Assembly (NCBI GenBank): GCA_950022655.1
Contig: OX465588.1
Coordinates: 26,831,525 to 26,895,524 of the forward strand
Direction of reading: 5' to 3'
DNA: 64,000 nt
Source of the DNA: Alentia gelatinosa
Taxonomy: Eukaryota; Annelida; Polychaeta; Phyllodocida; Polynoidae
Shown here: one piece after another, positions 10,865-22,422 of the stretch
Layout: each line of letters opens with the position of its first letter
Numbering within the stretch: the first letter of the stretch is position 1
The notes under the pieces: generated by a model
Seen by the model: the letters and a program-made list of their open reading frames with translations, nothing else
The model's database searches: none
Told to the model about the DNA's origin: nothing
Program-made: the position numbers and the translations under genes

Positions 10865-11830
10865 TTACCAACAATAGCCCCAAGGGCGGTTTGGTTTTGA
10901 AGATGCAGGCTTACGATCTGTTGACTTCGGCTGGGTCGTCGAGGCACGCAGTGTGTCAGGACCTAAGTGGCGCTGCACATACTCATGCACTCCGTAGCAG
11001 ATCGACGACAACCCTAGACATTCTGCACGGTCCCTGACGGCTAAATCATATTTCACGAGTGATCCCGAAGTATGAACCTTAGACTTGTCGACTAAGAAGC
11101 GAATATGCTTCACATAGTTCATCGCGTCAGCTTGGCCTTTGGAGACTAACGATTCAAGCAAACATAAATTAGCACTGACAACATCTTCGATTGACCTGTC
11201 TTTGGCAGAGTCCATCAAAAAGAAGGGCTCCAGGTCGAACTTGATGAAACGCTTACGTTTAGTGTTGCAGCAGTGAGAGGGAGTCGGACCATGAAGAGTA
11301 GTAGACGCATCCGTCGTCGTGTCCACGGGCAGACCGCCGAGGGTAGTACCAGCTGTCGGTGAAGCTGACTGCAAAATCGTCTGGAACCACTTCGGGATCT
11401 CATCCAGTTTCGCGTCGTCGGTCTTCAGCGGAGAGGAGCTCGGGCCTGATGCCGCCGCCGGTGCAACCGATTGATGAGGCCCTGAAATCGACATGCTGCC
11501 GATTTTCATCATCAGCTGGTGTATCTGCTGCTGCTGCTGCTTCGCACTAGCCTGAACCAAGCCTTGCAGTAGGCTTAGACTAGGATCTTTCGAGATCTGA
11601 GGACTTGTAGCCTGGTTCACCAGAACTTCGTCGGACTCGTCGCCGCTAGTATCATCGGCCAGGTAAGTCTTCGAATCAAATTCAATGACTGTTCTATTGA
11701 TGGCCGCTCTGCACTGACCAACGGCCATATACTTACAAAACTGTCCACCACGGGGGGGGGAGAATTGGCAAGCCGAACAAGCGATAAGTTTCTTCCCCAT
11801 GTTGACAAAGAGCTGAAAAAGTTTGGCCAA
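10865..11830 (-). CDS. Gag-like ORF of the Ngaro-like element (stop before a Cys-rich tail)
   Basis: The first ORF, 321 residues, in the position of gag, whose product packages the RNA. It has an N-terminal Cys cluster (CSACQF, FCKYMAVGQC), an acidic stretch (DDTSGDESDEVL) and a Gln-rich tract (KQQQQQIHQLM). Its C terminus reads RPWGYCW and then meets a UAA stop at 10867-10865. The same register continues open for about 35 codons with five cysteines, resembling the Cys/His-rich tail of Gag proteins. The stop is therefore probably a point mutation in this copy, although readthrough cannot be excluded. The RT frame lies further downstream in the same register. The start codon is tentative. Confidence 0.75.
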   Translation of the reverse strand: MAKLFQLFVNMGKKLIACSACQFSPPRGGQFCKYMAVGQCRAAINRTVIEFDSKTYLADDTSGDESDEVLVNQATSPQISKDPSLSLLQGLVQASAKQQQQQIHQLMMKIGSMSISGPHQSVAPAAASGPSSSPLKTDDAKLDEIPKWFQTILQSASPTAGTTLGGLPVDTTTDASTTLHGPTPSHCCNTKRKRFIKFDLEPFFLMDSAKDRSIEDVVSANLCLLESLVSKGQADAMNYVKHIRFLVDKSKVHTSGSLVKYDLAVRDRAECLGLSSICYGVHEYVQRHLGPDTLRASTTQPKSTDRKPASSKPNRPWGYCW

Positions 11831-11845
11831 AGTTGGAGAAAAAAA

Positions 11846-11960
11846 TTTCCCAGTCCGTTCTCGAAGAGCGCCGGTGAAGAAGATAAACGGGGCCTGCGCA
11901 GTGGGGTCTTGTGGATTTACCCGGATAACTTCCGCTAAGCGCTAGAGTTATCCCGCCCAT
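11846..11960 (-). repeat. Split direct repeat A1, 5' end of the Ngaro-like element
   Basis: About 115 bases matching 7552-7664 except for one substitution. It forms the 5' terminus of the element and lies directly upstream of the gag-like frame, so it probably also contains the promoter. Confidence 0.92.
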
Positions 11961-13835
11961 AAATAGGGTGGTTCTACTTGGCGTCATGCTTCTGTAGATG
12001 TAGATGCGAGTCCCATGCTAAGCCAGTTGGAGTTATAAACAAGCAATGCCACTGTCTAATTATTTTATCTCTGCACATAGGGGACACCCCTGTTGGTTTT
12101 ATTTCATTTGCCATTATCATCATGTTATCATCAGTTATGTAGAAAATCTTATATTACAAATTTGTCATTAAAACTTTCTAAAAGCATGGGTGTGCAGGTT
12201 GGTGTTGTGTAACAAGTCCTTAGCTGCAGCTGATAATGTGTGTTGAGGGACCGTGGATAAACCTTTTTAAATTTACTACCTATATGTCTATGCATACGCC
12301 CTGTAGATCATTATGCCGGATATATAAGTGTATATATATATATGCCGTTTACGCCTGTGTTCAATATGGGCATATTAATGGATATGAACTATTCCAGTTA
12401 ATAGTAATGATGTGGGGTCGCTGCTTGTCCCCCAAGCCACTTGGCTCGTTCACTTCGCAGCCACCGGCCCCTCAAGGTACACGTCTTGACTTGTGTCAGA
12501 AGGCTTTGTTCTATTTTATTTTATTTTTATTTTTTACTTGTTTTTTTACTTTGTTAATAAAACTAGGGGAGTTCGGAAAAATACTCCTGAACCACATTAC
12601 TCTTCTCATTACTTATATCACGTATTGATATGAAAACATTAGTACACACAATCAATACTAGCGCCTAGCTATGGTGTAAATATTGATAAACTCAAATGTT
12701 CATCCTGTGATACATACACAGCCATTCTCAAGCTGTGAGTGTCTTTACCGAGATTTCATACTTGAATATAAACTGCATGTACTCATTTTTTATAATTGTT
12801 GTGCACTCTTGCTACATATCTTTTATATGTTCTATCACGCAAGATTTTAATTGTACTGAGACGTTTATTTGTAAACCACAATCTGGTCATGCATTAAAAC
12901 CAGCGGATATTCATCTGGTTTAATAGTGTCACATATTAAGCTGAATATTTGCCAGCATAAATAAAAGTCTTTAAAGTAAAAACCCGAAAACCCATACTTT
13001 CCTTGGTACACCGATACTTACTCGGCATCTGGCCAGAATGATAACGAGGCATACATGGATACGCCCATGATGCAGCAGTTACGTAGGTCCATGGTGCTAT
13101 ATATTTCATAGCCTCCCCAATTTATGCAAAAAATTGCATAAATGATCAGGTAACTTCGAAACCTCTGAAATATTTCTGTTATGATAGAAAGGTGGCTTGT
13201 CATTGGGTACATATTGAAGGGAGGGGTTGAATAATTAAGGGGCTTTAGCATCCACTTAAATCCAAGGTATCACCCCTACTGTCAGCTATTCCACAAAATT
13301 ACCCTATCTCATCATAACTGGGTTTTTTTCATATCATCTATTCAAGCTTATTTCGTCATATCATTTGTGTTTGAGGTGCAATAGAATCTGTAACAAAAGT
13401 AATAGTAGCTCAGAATAAAGACATACCCTGCCCTGCTTCCCACCAAAAATACCCACCCATCCACCCCTACCCCTCCCCCCGGCCCATCCACCCCCGACCC
13501 CCACCAACCCCCAACTATCCCCCGCCCCCATCAACCCACTCATCCCCCAGTCCTGCCACTAAGCCGTAGGGTAATTCTTAAATGTGACATTTTTATAATT
13601 CATATTGCCACACAATAGAATATTATTCTGACATCAGTTGCTGTCACATTACCGTCATAGTTGGGAACTCACGGAGGAAGGTAATGAATAATACAATTTA
13701 AATCAATAGGTCTAGTGGCAAATAGTTATAGTGAGATGATATCATCTCATTGCCTGCTATGCAAGCTGGACAACATCTCTGCTAAAATTTCTCTTAGAAA
13801 AAAACTCTGCAGAGGTTGAATGATCAGATTTCAAG
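11961..13835. other. Non-coding stretch
   Basis: No gene seen. It includes a short (TA)n tract near 12330 and a C-rich low-complexity patch at about 13440-13550 dominated by CCCACC and CCCCC runs. Apparent long frames there come from base composition. The end lies just upstream of the second kringle gene and should hold its 5' UTR and promoter; no TATA box could be assigned with confidence. Confidence 0.4.
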
Positions 13836-13974
13836 ATGTGGCCTAGTGCGTTTGTTCTGATATGGACGGCTTTTCACTTCACTTCCTGTTCTATGCTATA
13901 CAACCCATGTGATAGTAACCCATGCATTGCATTAGCTACGTGTCAAGCCGATGGATACGGTGGTTACAAATGTT
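13836..13974 (+). CDS. First coding exon: signal peptide plus partial EGF-like domain
   Basis: An ATG at 13836 opens a frame with a typical secretory signal: a hydrophobic start MWPSAFVLIWTAF with a likely cleavage zone around FTSCS. It is followed by an EGF-like start NPCDSNPCIALATC, then GYGGYKC. The frame ends at a GTAAGT donor in phase 1 (139 bases). The kringle exon at 15992 starts in the matching phase, and the join keeps the frame open, so the mature protein would be secreted with an EGF-like segment before a kringle. Only the first four EGF cysteines are clear. The remaining pair may lie in a small unseen exon, or the domain may be truncated. Start choice rests on the signal peptide and donor. 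Confidence 0.62.
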
Positions 13975-14314
13975 GTAAGTATACAAATATATCACCATTT
14001 CTTTCTTGAGCTAGTTTTTTTGTAATCCTTGTGGTTGCAATTTATTTACAGATTTAGGGAAGAAGTTCGTGATGGTGCGTATCCATTCCTTTACATAACT
14101 TATGTGTGCTCAAACCCTTTGCTTTTTGTCACCCGATGCTGCGACCTGGCCAGAGAGTCCACTCAGGGTCTTCAAGATGAAATAACGCGGTATAATAGGA
14201 TAGTATGATAGGACTCCGGGTCGGACGGACTAACCAACATGGGATGTTGTGAAGAAATGATTTTACCGAGACAGATGCATGGTTTATAAAGGTTTAGAAT
14301 GGACGAGAGACCAA

Positions 14315-14700
14315 CAAGGCAACATGCCCACCCAGCCACCTGCCTACCTGGCAATGGGCCCAACTAGCCACCTTACCACCCACTACCCCAACATGCCCAC
14401 CCAGCCACCTGCCTACCCACTTTCCTACCTACCTGGCAACATGCCCACCTAGCCACCTGATTACCCACCATCTTGCCTACCTACCGACTTGCCCACCTAG
14501 CTACCTGCCTATCCACCATTCTTCCTACCCACCAATGTGTCTACCCAGCCACCTTCCAACACACCATTCTGCCTACCTGCTTCTGCCTATCTACATCTGC
14601 CTACCTACTAACGTGCCCAGCCATCCATCTTACAAACACTATCCGGCCTACCTTGCAACATGCTCACCCAGCCACCTGACTACCCACCATCCTATCTTTT
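14315..14700. repeat. Degenerate CTACC/CCACC minisatellite
   Basis: Low-complexity array built from variants of 'cacccagccacctgcctacc' in the first intron of the second kringle gene. Open frames across it are by-products of the repeat. Confidence 0.85.
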
Positions 14701-14859
14701 TTTTTCTTTTTTTTCTTTGTTTATACTGCCCTCGATCAGCCAGGGAGGCTGGTTTGCGTACGAGGACAGTCCAGTTACATGGTTGATCAATCCTCAGTTG
14801 GTGGTGCACCAACGAAAAGTACATCTTTTTAAGCAAAACAACTCAGATAACCCATCTAC

Positions 14860-14960
14860 CCTCCAACATGTGCGCCCAGCCACCTTCCCACATACCATCC
14901 TGCCTCCCTCCCAAACTACCTATCCCTATCCTGCACACCCACCATCCTGCCTGATCACAA
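14860..14960. repeat. Short patch of the same C-rich minisatellite
   Basis: Further degenerate units such as 'accatcctgcct', separated from the previous block by T-rich sequence and unique DNA. Confidence 0.6.
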
Positions 14961-15507
14961 TGTTCTTTTTGTTTTGTTTTTTTCTTTTATTAGCGCAAAA
15001 TTCGTGGTCTTCCATTAAGACATTCCAGTCAGGACAATGTTTGTGTACAACAATTCATTACTATACAGGTTTAGTATTGCAGACCAATATTCAAACATGA
15101 GTTATATATAATTATCAATATGAACATAGGTATAGAGCATGTGTATGTGGTCATTGCGTTGAGTGCTGGGCACACGAATCACAGTAGGTATCAGCACTCT
15201 TTATGAGTGTGGATTAGATGCGCGTATATTTTATGCATTTACTATTTGGGTAACTACAACAACCACAGGCTGCCACTGGATGGATGATATATCCAATATC
15301 ATGAAACTACATTAAGTGGATGACATGAGATGGATTTGTACATGGTTTGAGTAAGATACTCATCTCGAAGTTGTGTGGAATAGCACCAAAGATTGATAGA
15401 TTTAAGCTCTCTGCAGGTTGCGTTTAACAAAAACACTAACAGTACATGTGTGCTAGCTACAGATTCACTAAACATTTGGTAAATTCGGGTGAGTTCAATA
15501 CAGTAGA

Positions 15508-15800
15508 GTCATCCTTCCTATCCACCATCCTGCCTACCCACCATCCTGCCCATCTACCATCCTGCCCATCCATCCTGCCCACCCACCATCCTACCTACCC
15601 AACTACATACCCACCAACCATATCCTACCTACCCAACCACATCCAACCCACCATATCCTGCCTACCCACCCACATGCCCACGCACCATATCCTGCTTACC
15701 CAACTACATGCCCACCCACCATATCCTGCCTACCCAACCACATCCCACCCACCATATCCTGCCTACCCAACTACATGCCCACCCACCATATCCAGCTGAC
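15508..15800. repeat. Minisatellite of CCATATCCTGCCTACCC units
   Basis: Starts as 'accatcctgcc' repeats, then becomes a higher-order array in which 'accatatcctgcctaccc' alternates with 'aactacatgcccaccc' or 'aaccacatcccaccc'. It is followed by (TG)n and a run of about 16 G (near 15827-15843). It lies in the intron immediately before the kringle exon. Confidence 0.85.
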
Positions 15801-15991
15801 CCATAACAGGTCGGTTTGTGTGTGTGTGGGGGGGGGGGGGGGGAGATGAGGAGCGTTAGGACAACAGACCTGATACTAGACCCGACTAGTTGACTCCAAC
15901 ACCGGGGTATCCTTCCATGCATACTGTTAATTATCTCATCTGCTTTACTTGCACACTTTTCTAGTATAACAAACTATTTTTGAATTTGTAG

Positions 15992-16237
15992 TAACCTCGA
16001 TATGTAGGATTGGCAAAGGTAAGACCTATGTGGGCACATTATCTGAGGGACAATCCGGAACTTCCTGCAAGCATTGGGCTGCCACCATGTACAACAACCC
16101 CAATAACTTCCCAGACACGACCACTGAAGATGCACAGAACTACTGCAGGAACCCTGACAGTTCTTACAAACCGTGGTGTATTGTGAGCGTTAGCAACAAT
16201 TGGGAATATTGTGGTATTCCAGATTGTAGTGATCTAG
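15992..16237 (+). CDS. Kringle-domain exon of the second kringle gene
   Basis: An 82-codon exon with symmetrical 1-1 phases, acceptor TTTGTAG before 15992 and donor GTATGT after 16237. It encodes a complete kringle with six cysteines in canonical order: CRIGKGKTY, SCKHW, NYCRNPD, PWCI, YCGIP and DCSD. The core NYCRNPDSSYKPWC is nearly identical to that of the exon at 936-1178, and both share CRIGKGKTY and GTLS. The phase matches the signal-peptide/EGF exon at 13836-13974, so these are likely consecutive coding exons of one secreted or membrane protein. Downstream exons are uncertain. Kringle domains bind proteins or peptides through a lysine-binding-type groove; the ligand is unknown here. 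Confidence 0.88.
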
Positions 16238-18560
16238 GTATGTTGTATTTAAGGTATTCTATTGTCCACTCATTTGTTCTCTAAAACTATGATGTTAAAT
16301 GTTTAACGAAATATGAGTAATTCATTCTGAATACATATGAGTCTTTTAATTTCTACCTGGGGGGGGGGGGGTTATGTAATGGCAGCCTAGGAATTGAATA
16401 TTCATCAATAATATTACTGCTGAATAGCATATGAAGTTTTATGTAATGAAAGAAATATTTCAATGAATTGATTAGAATCTGATGTAGTTAATTATTCATA
16501 TATCTGCTGATGATTGTGTGTGCCTGAAGAAGTGTGAAACATGTTTTATGAGTGCAATCATTCAAATCCTGTTTCAGTCCTTTGATGTCAGGTGTCAGTT
16601 TGTATGAATGCTAGAATAGGTAAAGTTATGAATTCCAGAGAATATCTGGGGCAGTGATAGAAACATGTATTTTCATCATTGTGAGATTCCATACATTGAC
16701 ACTTTTCTCACCAATCTAGTGATTTGTTATAATCGACTCTGATCAGTAAGAATCGTGTTCAATGTTCAATGTGCAATATTTACCTTATGCCTCTGATGAA
16801 CAGGTTCCCCCACATGCCAGGCCAGGCAATGGCCTGTAGGCAGAGTCAGGGAGGCCATTTTCCAGTGGCCGACTACAATGGCTAACTCCCCACCCCCTCA
16901 TTTTAAACGGCACCAATTAATTGAGTTCCCTTTAAAGTCTGTTGGTCGTGCCACTGAAAGTAGGTCGGTATGATAAGATCTGTGAGGGTGCAATGTAAGC
17001 CTCGTTTCTACCGCATGTTACAGGTCAATAACGATTTTATTTTCCAACTAAAGCATTGAGGATTACCGAATAAATCAAAGAATTCCGATTCTGTCAGTAA
17101 GCGGTAACCATTTACAATGTTATCACCCTGAGTTGGTACGCCCAAAAGAGGGATCCATGCTTCTGCAGATAGATGATGAATAAACAGACAATGTAAAATG
17201 GCCTTGGCACTGGCCCTGGCCACAGATAGATAGTTGCGGATCGCCGATGGAGACTTGACACTGTCGGCAAGGGTTTGTACAAAGTTGTAGGCCTCAAGTA
17301 CCGAAGGACGGAGCCCAGGATCAGGAACATGACCTACAGCGAACGTTAAGTACCAATGACACCTGAACTTACCGGTACCCTTTATTATTATAGGTGCATT
17401 ACCGTCTCATACTTACTGGCCAGCTGTATGGATTCCGTTCTTGACACTATGCACAATTAACTAATAGCTCGTGTACTCGATACCATGTGACATGTTGTAA
17501 AATGGCGTTTATGATCTCCGGGTATATATGAAGACACATCTGTTCATTGTTGTTTCCGGTAGGAAAGATTCATCTTGTTCTTCAAAGTCAGTGAATATTT
17601 CCGACCAAAGCAACTCGGAACAGATTGCATTGAGGCACACTAACAAAATCTCTATATATCACGGTATCCTTTGCTGGCATTGCCTCAATGGACTTTTACA
17701 TGGGAAATTGGACGAATTAGACCCATTTCCATTGAGGCGAGGATGCTGGCGTAAAGTATTGACGAATTTGACCCATTGCAATCTGGGCGAGTATGCTGGC
17801 GTGACATGACCCGCCAGCGCATGAGAGAGGAAGGTGTGACAGGCGAGGACCAAGATGAGGATGCCTCATAGAACCCCAATAAAGGATACCTCCATGGACG
17901 ACCTGTTGGACGAGAGCTCGTCAATCGCGTTCTATCGTCCGCATGGAGAGAAATCCCCGTCCGTATATAGTCTCCTTCAAGTGATCCTCATGGCAAAATG
18001 AGCTTGAAAGACAGTTTGGGAGAGCCTTAATCTCGTAAACATTGCAGGTGGTGACACATAGTGGTATTTTGGGGAACTATTTTTTTCATTTATGAATGTC
18101 ATGTGGATCTAACTACATGTAAATGAATTTAATAGCTTTTATTTGTTATTATGTATCACTCACGACACCCCAGGGGTGTCGCCAGCCAGGAGAGATTATG
18201 GACGAGGTATGCTGGCCCGACGATACATAATAAAACATAAATGGACGAGACCTCGTGGATCATCAGCTACAACTTTCCTTCCACACGATACTTTGACTAA
18301 TCGAACTCAAACCCTCACACGACCTCTCCTCGGGTCGTACACTCTCGATCAAGTAGAAAATGAAACGACCGCCTGTGGGTCTTTTTCTTTTAAACTCACG
18401 TTGGTCAGGAGAGTCCCCACGAAGGACACCTCCACGAGCGACCTACTGGACAAGAGCTTGTCAATCGCGTTTGATTACCCCTGTTTTCTATAGGGAGAGA
18501 AATTCTCGTACACAGTCTCGTCTGAGAGAACCCCGGGACAAATGCCCATATGACACTTTG
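16238..18560. other. Intronic stretch with a degenerate internal repeat
   Basis: No exon supported. A poly-G run lies near 16361. Sequence around 17880-17940 (a block ending GTCAATCGCGTTCTAT) resembles 18422-18478 (ending GTCAATCGCGTTTGAT), so two diverged copies of an unknown repeat flank this part. Confidence 0.4.
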
Positions 18561-18730
18561 GAGTTTATCCTACCCCTAATATAAAATCCCAAAGGCTTAA
18601 CATTGAGTTTCCGTATGCCACGCTGACTGGCATACAGAGTTTTATATCCCACTAATGGCATACAGAATTGTAATCACATAATATACCAAAATCGAGGAGA
18701 CGGGGTAGGATAAAATCAAAACCCAATTCG

Positions 18731-18849
18731 TTTTAATCTTGGCCACCGCATGCCACTCCTGGAGTTTGGCCTCCGGACTTCACTCGGCTTCACCTCATGA
18801 AGTCACTATGCCAAACTCAAGTCGTGGCATACGGTGGCCAAAATTAGAA
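18731..18849. repeat. Long hairpin (foldback element 2)
   Basis: Inverted arms share TTGGCCACCG, ATGCCAC and GAGTTTGGC around a centre that itself folds (CTTCACCTCATGAAG). An outer pair of inverted segments, GTTTATCCTACCCC at about 18565 and GGGGTAGGATAAA at about 18703, lies upstream. No coding capacity. Confidence 0.7.
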
Positions 18850-20832
18850 CTCATCCAGTTTTACGATAGTACTTATCCGGGGCGATATTATGGAGTTTAG
18901 TAACGTCTGGAAGGTCTATGCTGACCGTATCCAACAACACAGGGCAGCCATCTCTTGATCTGAGGCCGCGAGCCTGACAATCGAGGCGGTCACGCTAAGC
19001 CTAGAGGCCCGGCGTCCACCCACTGCGATAAACCTTTTAGACCTCCCGATGCACTACAATGGATAATGTCCAAAACCACCTAAACGACCATGTCTATCAC
19101 CATACACGGACAGCAGCCATCGAACACCGGATGCTTTGAACAGACTGAATTATGGGATACCTCAATAGGGTCCTTTGTTGCAACCTCTCAGAAGGTTACG
19201 CTGGTTCCCTGGGTATCCGCTAGAGGGCACGGCGGCAAGATAACGTTTGTACAACCACGAACACAGGCGGGAAAACCAGCCAATAGACCCTCTGCACACT
19301 GGCGCCATCTTGTAATGACCGACAAGTAGGTCACACCAGAACGAGGCGTGGGACTTAACTACTGAGCGTTTGATATTAGAAAAAACTATTTTTTTCAAAC
19401 TCGGAAAATGGCAATTGTTCTATCGTTGTGAATAATAGGCCGATCTTTATAAATAAACCACTGTTAGAAAGCTAGAAATCTGGTCTATTTGTTGATATAT
19501 CATATAGCTATACCTTCGCTAAGATTTCCCATGATGGCTTGAACTTCGGAATTTGTAATGTAAAAAATAATAAAACATGTTACCTTCCTGTCTTTACAGT
19601 GATTTAATGAAAAATCTATCGTGATGACCTATTATTATTATCATTCTATCTTCTTAGGTGCTTGAAGATGATTAAAACGATACCTATATTGCCAGTCTGT
19701 GGTAAATATTTCCTGAGATAATGGAACATAATGATAGATGACAAGGAGTCAAAAATAGCACTAAAAGAAGTTGACAAAGAGTAAAGGAAATGTGATTTTA
19801 TATTATTGCATTTGTGGCTTATTTCATAGATGGAAACTGCAAATAATTACCTGTGGATTACATTCAGTCAATCAGTATTAAGTATTTATAGAAATTTGGA
19901 AACCTGTCAATTGTGAGCAGACTTCCATCCCTGTATCATCATTGATAAATATATTGACTACTACATTGTCAATATTAATTAATAGGTCAGTCTATACAGG
20001 CCGTTTTCAAAGCTTGCCCGACTCTATCACCTCCTGGGACTTGGCAGAGGAGACTGTCAAGTGGTCCTGAGACATACATCTAAGAAGTACACATATACAC
20101 ACACTTGCAAATGGATATCTAAAGGGAACTGGGTAAAACTCATGAATATCCCCCAAAACATTCTGCAAATATCCATGAAAATATTCCCACAGATAATAGA
20201 CATTCTTCTAAAATCTGCTAATGCTTTATTTAACTGTAATTCAAATTAAGTTTTTTATCCATGATTACTCTTAAGTAATTATAACTATCTCAAATGTCCA
20301 ACAGCTTATCTCATTTTTGTGGCTTTTTCCAAATCACAACTTAGGCTTTGTTTTTTTACATTTATTATCAGGTTTTTTTTAATCAAACCAATTTTGCATT
20401 TTATCCAGATCAAGTTGGACTTTACTATAGCAGCTATAATGTGGCTGAGTGCAGTGTTTTCACGCCTTGTCCCAGATGTCAACACTCTCCACTCAGGTGT
20501 TATGAAGCAGAAGGTGTGATAAAAATTAAAAGCAAACTGTTAAACAACAGCCTGAGTCTGTGAATTTAAGCCTTTATACATAGGCACCCACTGCACACTG
20601 AAGCCACACCAGGTCGCACGCCTCGTTTTCGATTAACACAGACAAGCTGGTTTTCGGTGAGTGGTGCGCGTTTATATAGGACCAGCGCAACCCGCTATCA
20701 CGGCGTCCGACGCGCCACACTTATGTGCAAGAGGTGACATTCCGCCAGCTGGGAAAAAACCTCAGCGCTTCGCCTTCTAACGGAAGCCAACTCGTGGTCT
20801 AACGAATCTCCTAGGAGAGTACGTGAGGCTTG
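18850..20832. other. Intronic stretch
   Basis: Contains the second copy of the CCGCTAGAGGGC repeat (about 19202-19235) and a Cys-containing open frame at 20372-20513 with splice-like ends. That frame starts in phase 0, which does not continue the kringle exon, so it is not called as an exon. No other feature supported. Confidence 0.35.
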
Positions 20833-20905
20833 ACACTGGGTGGTCCTACAACCTTGGGATCATGATTTCAGTGCTTTTAACCACTGAGCTCCCCAACACC
20901 ACCAG
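20833..20905 (-). repeat. tRNA-derived SINE head
   Basis: On the minus strand, A-box-like GGGGAGCTCAGTGGTTAAAA and B-box-like GGTTGTAGGACC lie at tRNA-like spacing. The same layout occurs at 24661-24997 and 32321-32612, indicating a tRNA-derived SINE family. Confidence 0.6.
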
Positions 20906-22351
20906 GAGTTGTGGTGGTTGTTATTTCCACCAGGTATGGGCGAAGTGGTCCCGCTCCCAGTAGCTACAATGTGTGCGAAGCTGAAAATGGCAGCTCTAAG
21001 CTCATCCACCTGAGCCGCAAGGTCGTCTAACATTTTTTTCAATTTTCTTGTCACCTTGGCATCAGTGTCCAACGACTTCTGTAACTTCTTCGGCATCAGG
21101 AAGGTCCTCACACTCAGGTGGTTCTTCGTCTATCAGTTCAAACTGGTTTCTCATAACTTTCTTGTATGTTGTAATTCCCTGTAGGTTACATCAAGTAGGT
21201 AAGAAATGCAATTTTGTGTATTTATCCTAATTCATTGTGAACTTTGTCTCATTTAGCAAAATGGCGAGAACTATTTGATATGCTGCAGATGAACTTTTTG
21301 GTCTGGAGAATTCTTCCGATCTCAACGCTCCATTAATGTAAGGATAGACGTATAACAACATAAAAACTATATTTTGTTAAATAGGTTTGATGTATAGGAT
21401 ATAGGCTTCGTTTGTACTAAAGGGACTAAAAGGCAGAGTTTTCTTCAATCCATTCAGAATTAGGAACGGTGGACTATATGTTTAGGGCATAAATGTATGG
21501 TTTTGCCCATATATTATATTCTATAAGGTCATCATATAAAAGTCCTGAAATGACATGGATTTTAGATTCTAAAAGTACAATGAACTCTCAACCTTCAGGT
21601 TTAGAGACCAACGCCTAACCTCTTTGACCACAGAATTATACATGTGTTGTGGTCCCCGTGGATATAGGTCAATTATACGATCATTCTACAATAATTCAAC
21701 GATATTAGGCACAGACGATAGTGCTCACATGGACGACCAGTTTTATGCTACACTGAAAATAAATTGTCATGTATTTCTCGTCCATACTTCAATATTTCTT
21801 ATCGTCCAGCTTCACGGATGATACTTTTTTATTCAACGGGGCCCAGCATTGGGTTGGGGCAGAGATTAAGCCAGCGCTGGGATAATTTAACAAGGACAAT
21901 TCTGAGAGAATAAATACTAATCATAAATTCAGCATTTAAGGATTATTTTGGAAAACAGTGCGATTGTGTAAAGTCTGATGCACATACCATAATGTTTCAG
22001 AGGTCCTAATAAGGTAAAGTATATATGTCCTATAATGTGTGCTGTATGGTTATTACTATTCTGTTAAACATAGAATCTACCATGTCCTGGTGTCTAATTA
22101 CGAGAATTTGAGTTTACAGGAAAGCAGACAGGTCTATCTATGCAACATCGTGTGATTCTTCGGTGTTGGGATGACAAGGATGGGTAAGCTGCTAATACTG
22201 CCAGGATATCATTATAGCGCCATCAAGCATTATGAATGTTTCAAATGGTATTCTTGATTTAGTATTGGTTCAAAAAGTGAAGCATCACAGAATATATTCA
22301 TGTGCGATAAATTGTTCTTACTCATTTGCTTTGTGACAATTTCAATATCAG
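20906..22351. other. Intronic stretch
   Basis: No gene or clear repeat could be supported. A short minus-strand frame near 20860-21111 has a charged, coiled-coil-like stretch but overlaps the SINE and has no splice context. Confidence 0.35.
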
Positions 22352-22422
22352 GTGGGTGCTTTGTGTCGCATACCGGGTACTTTCAGTCAATAAACCCTAG
22401 AAAACCACTGCAAAAAACTATG
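22352..22422 (+). CDS. Candidate WSC-like exon of the second kringle gene
   Basis: An acceptor-like AATATCAG and a strong donor GTGAGT bracket 71 bases. Starting in phase 1, they extend the kringle frame as G-GCFVSHTGYFQSINPRK. A GCF or GCY start right after a kringle is how the WSC domain begins in kringle-WSC proteins such as Kremen. Only the first third of such a domain would be here and further exons were not found. The call rests on phase, splice sites and a few residues, so it is weak. Confidence 0.25.

Larger units (their letters stand above)
7426..11960 (-). mobile_element. Ngaro/PAT-like tyrosine-recombinase retrotransposon
   Basis: A 4535-base element read on the minus strand, carrying gag, reverse transcriptase, RNase H and tyrosine recombinase regions. 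Instead of LTRs it has split direct repeats. In element orientation the order is A1 (11960-11846), ORFs, B1 (7767-7665), A2 (7664-7552), B2 (7528-7426). This is the A1-ORFs-B1-A2-B2 plan of Ngaro/PAT elements (DIRS order), which integrate through a circular intermediate and make no target-site duplication; none is seen. A1/A2 differ by one base in about 113 and B1/B2 by one in 103, so the insertion is recent. No methyltransferase-like region was recognised, which favours Ngaro over DIRS-1. The copy looks recently disabled: an in-frame stop precedes a Cys-rich Gag tail, and a frame break at a homopolymer separates RT from RNase H. Confidence 0.93.

Noticed and set aside
10375..10947. 190-codon minus-strand frame overlapping gag and RT
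   Set aside because: A third register over the two real frames, with no domain and no conserved motif.
13361..13543. Gly-rich minus-strand frame
   Set aside because: Product of a C-rich low-complexity tract.
20372..20513. Cys-rich frame with splice-like ends
   Set aside because: Starts in phase 0 whereas the preceding kringle exon ends in phase 1; reading it in the required phase meets a stop.
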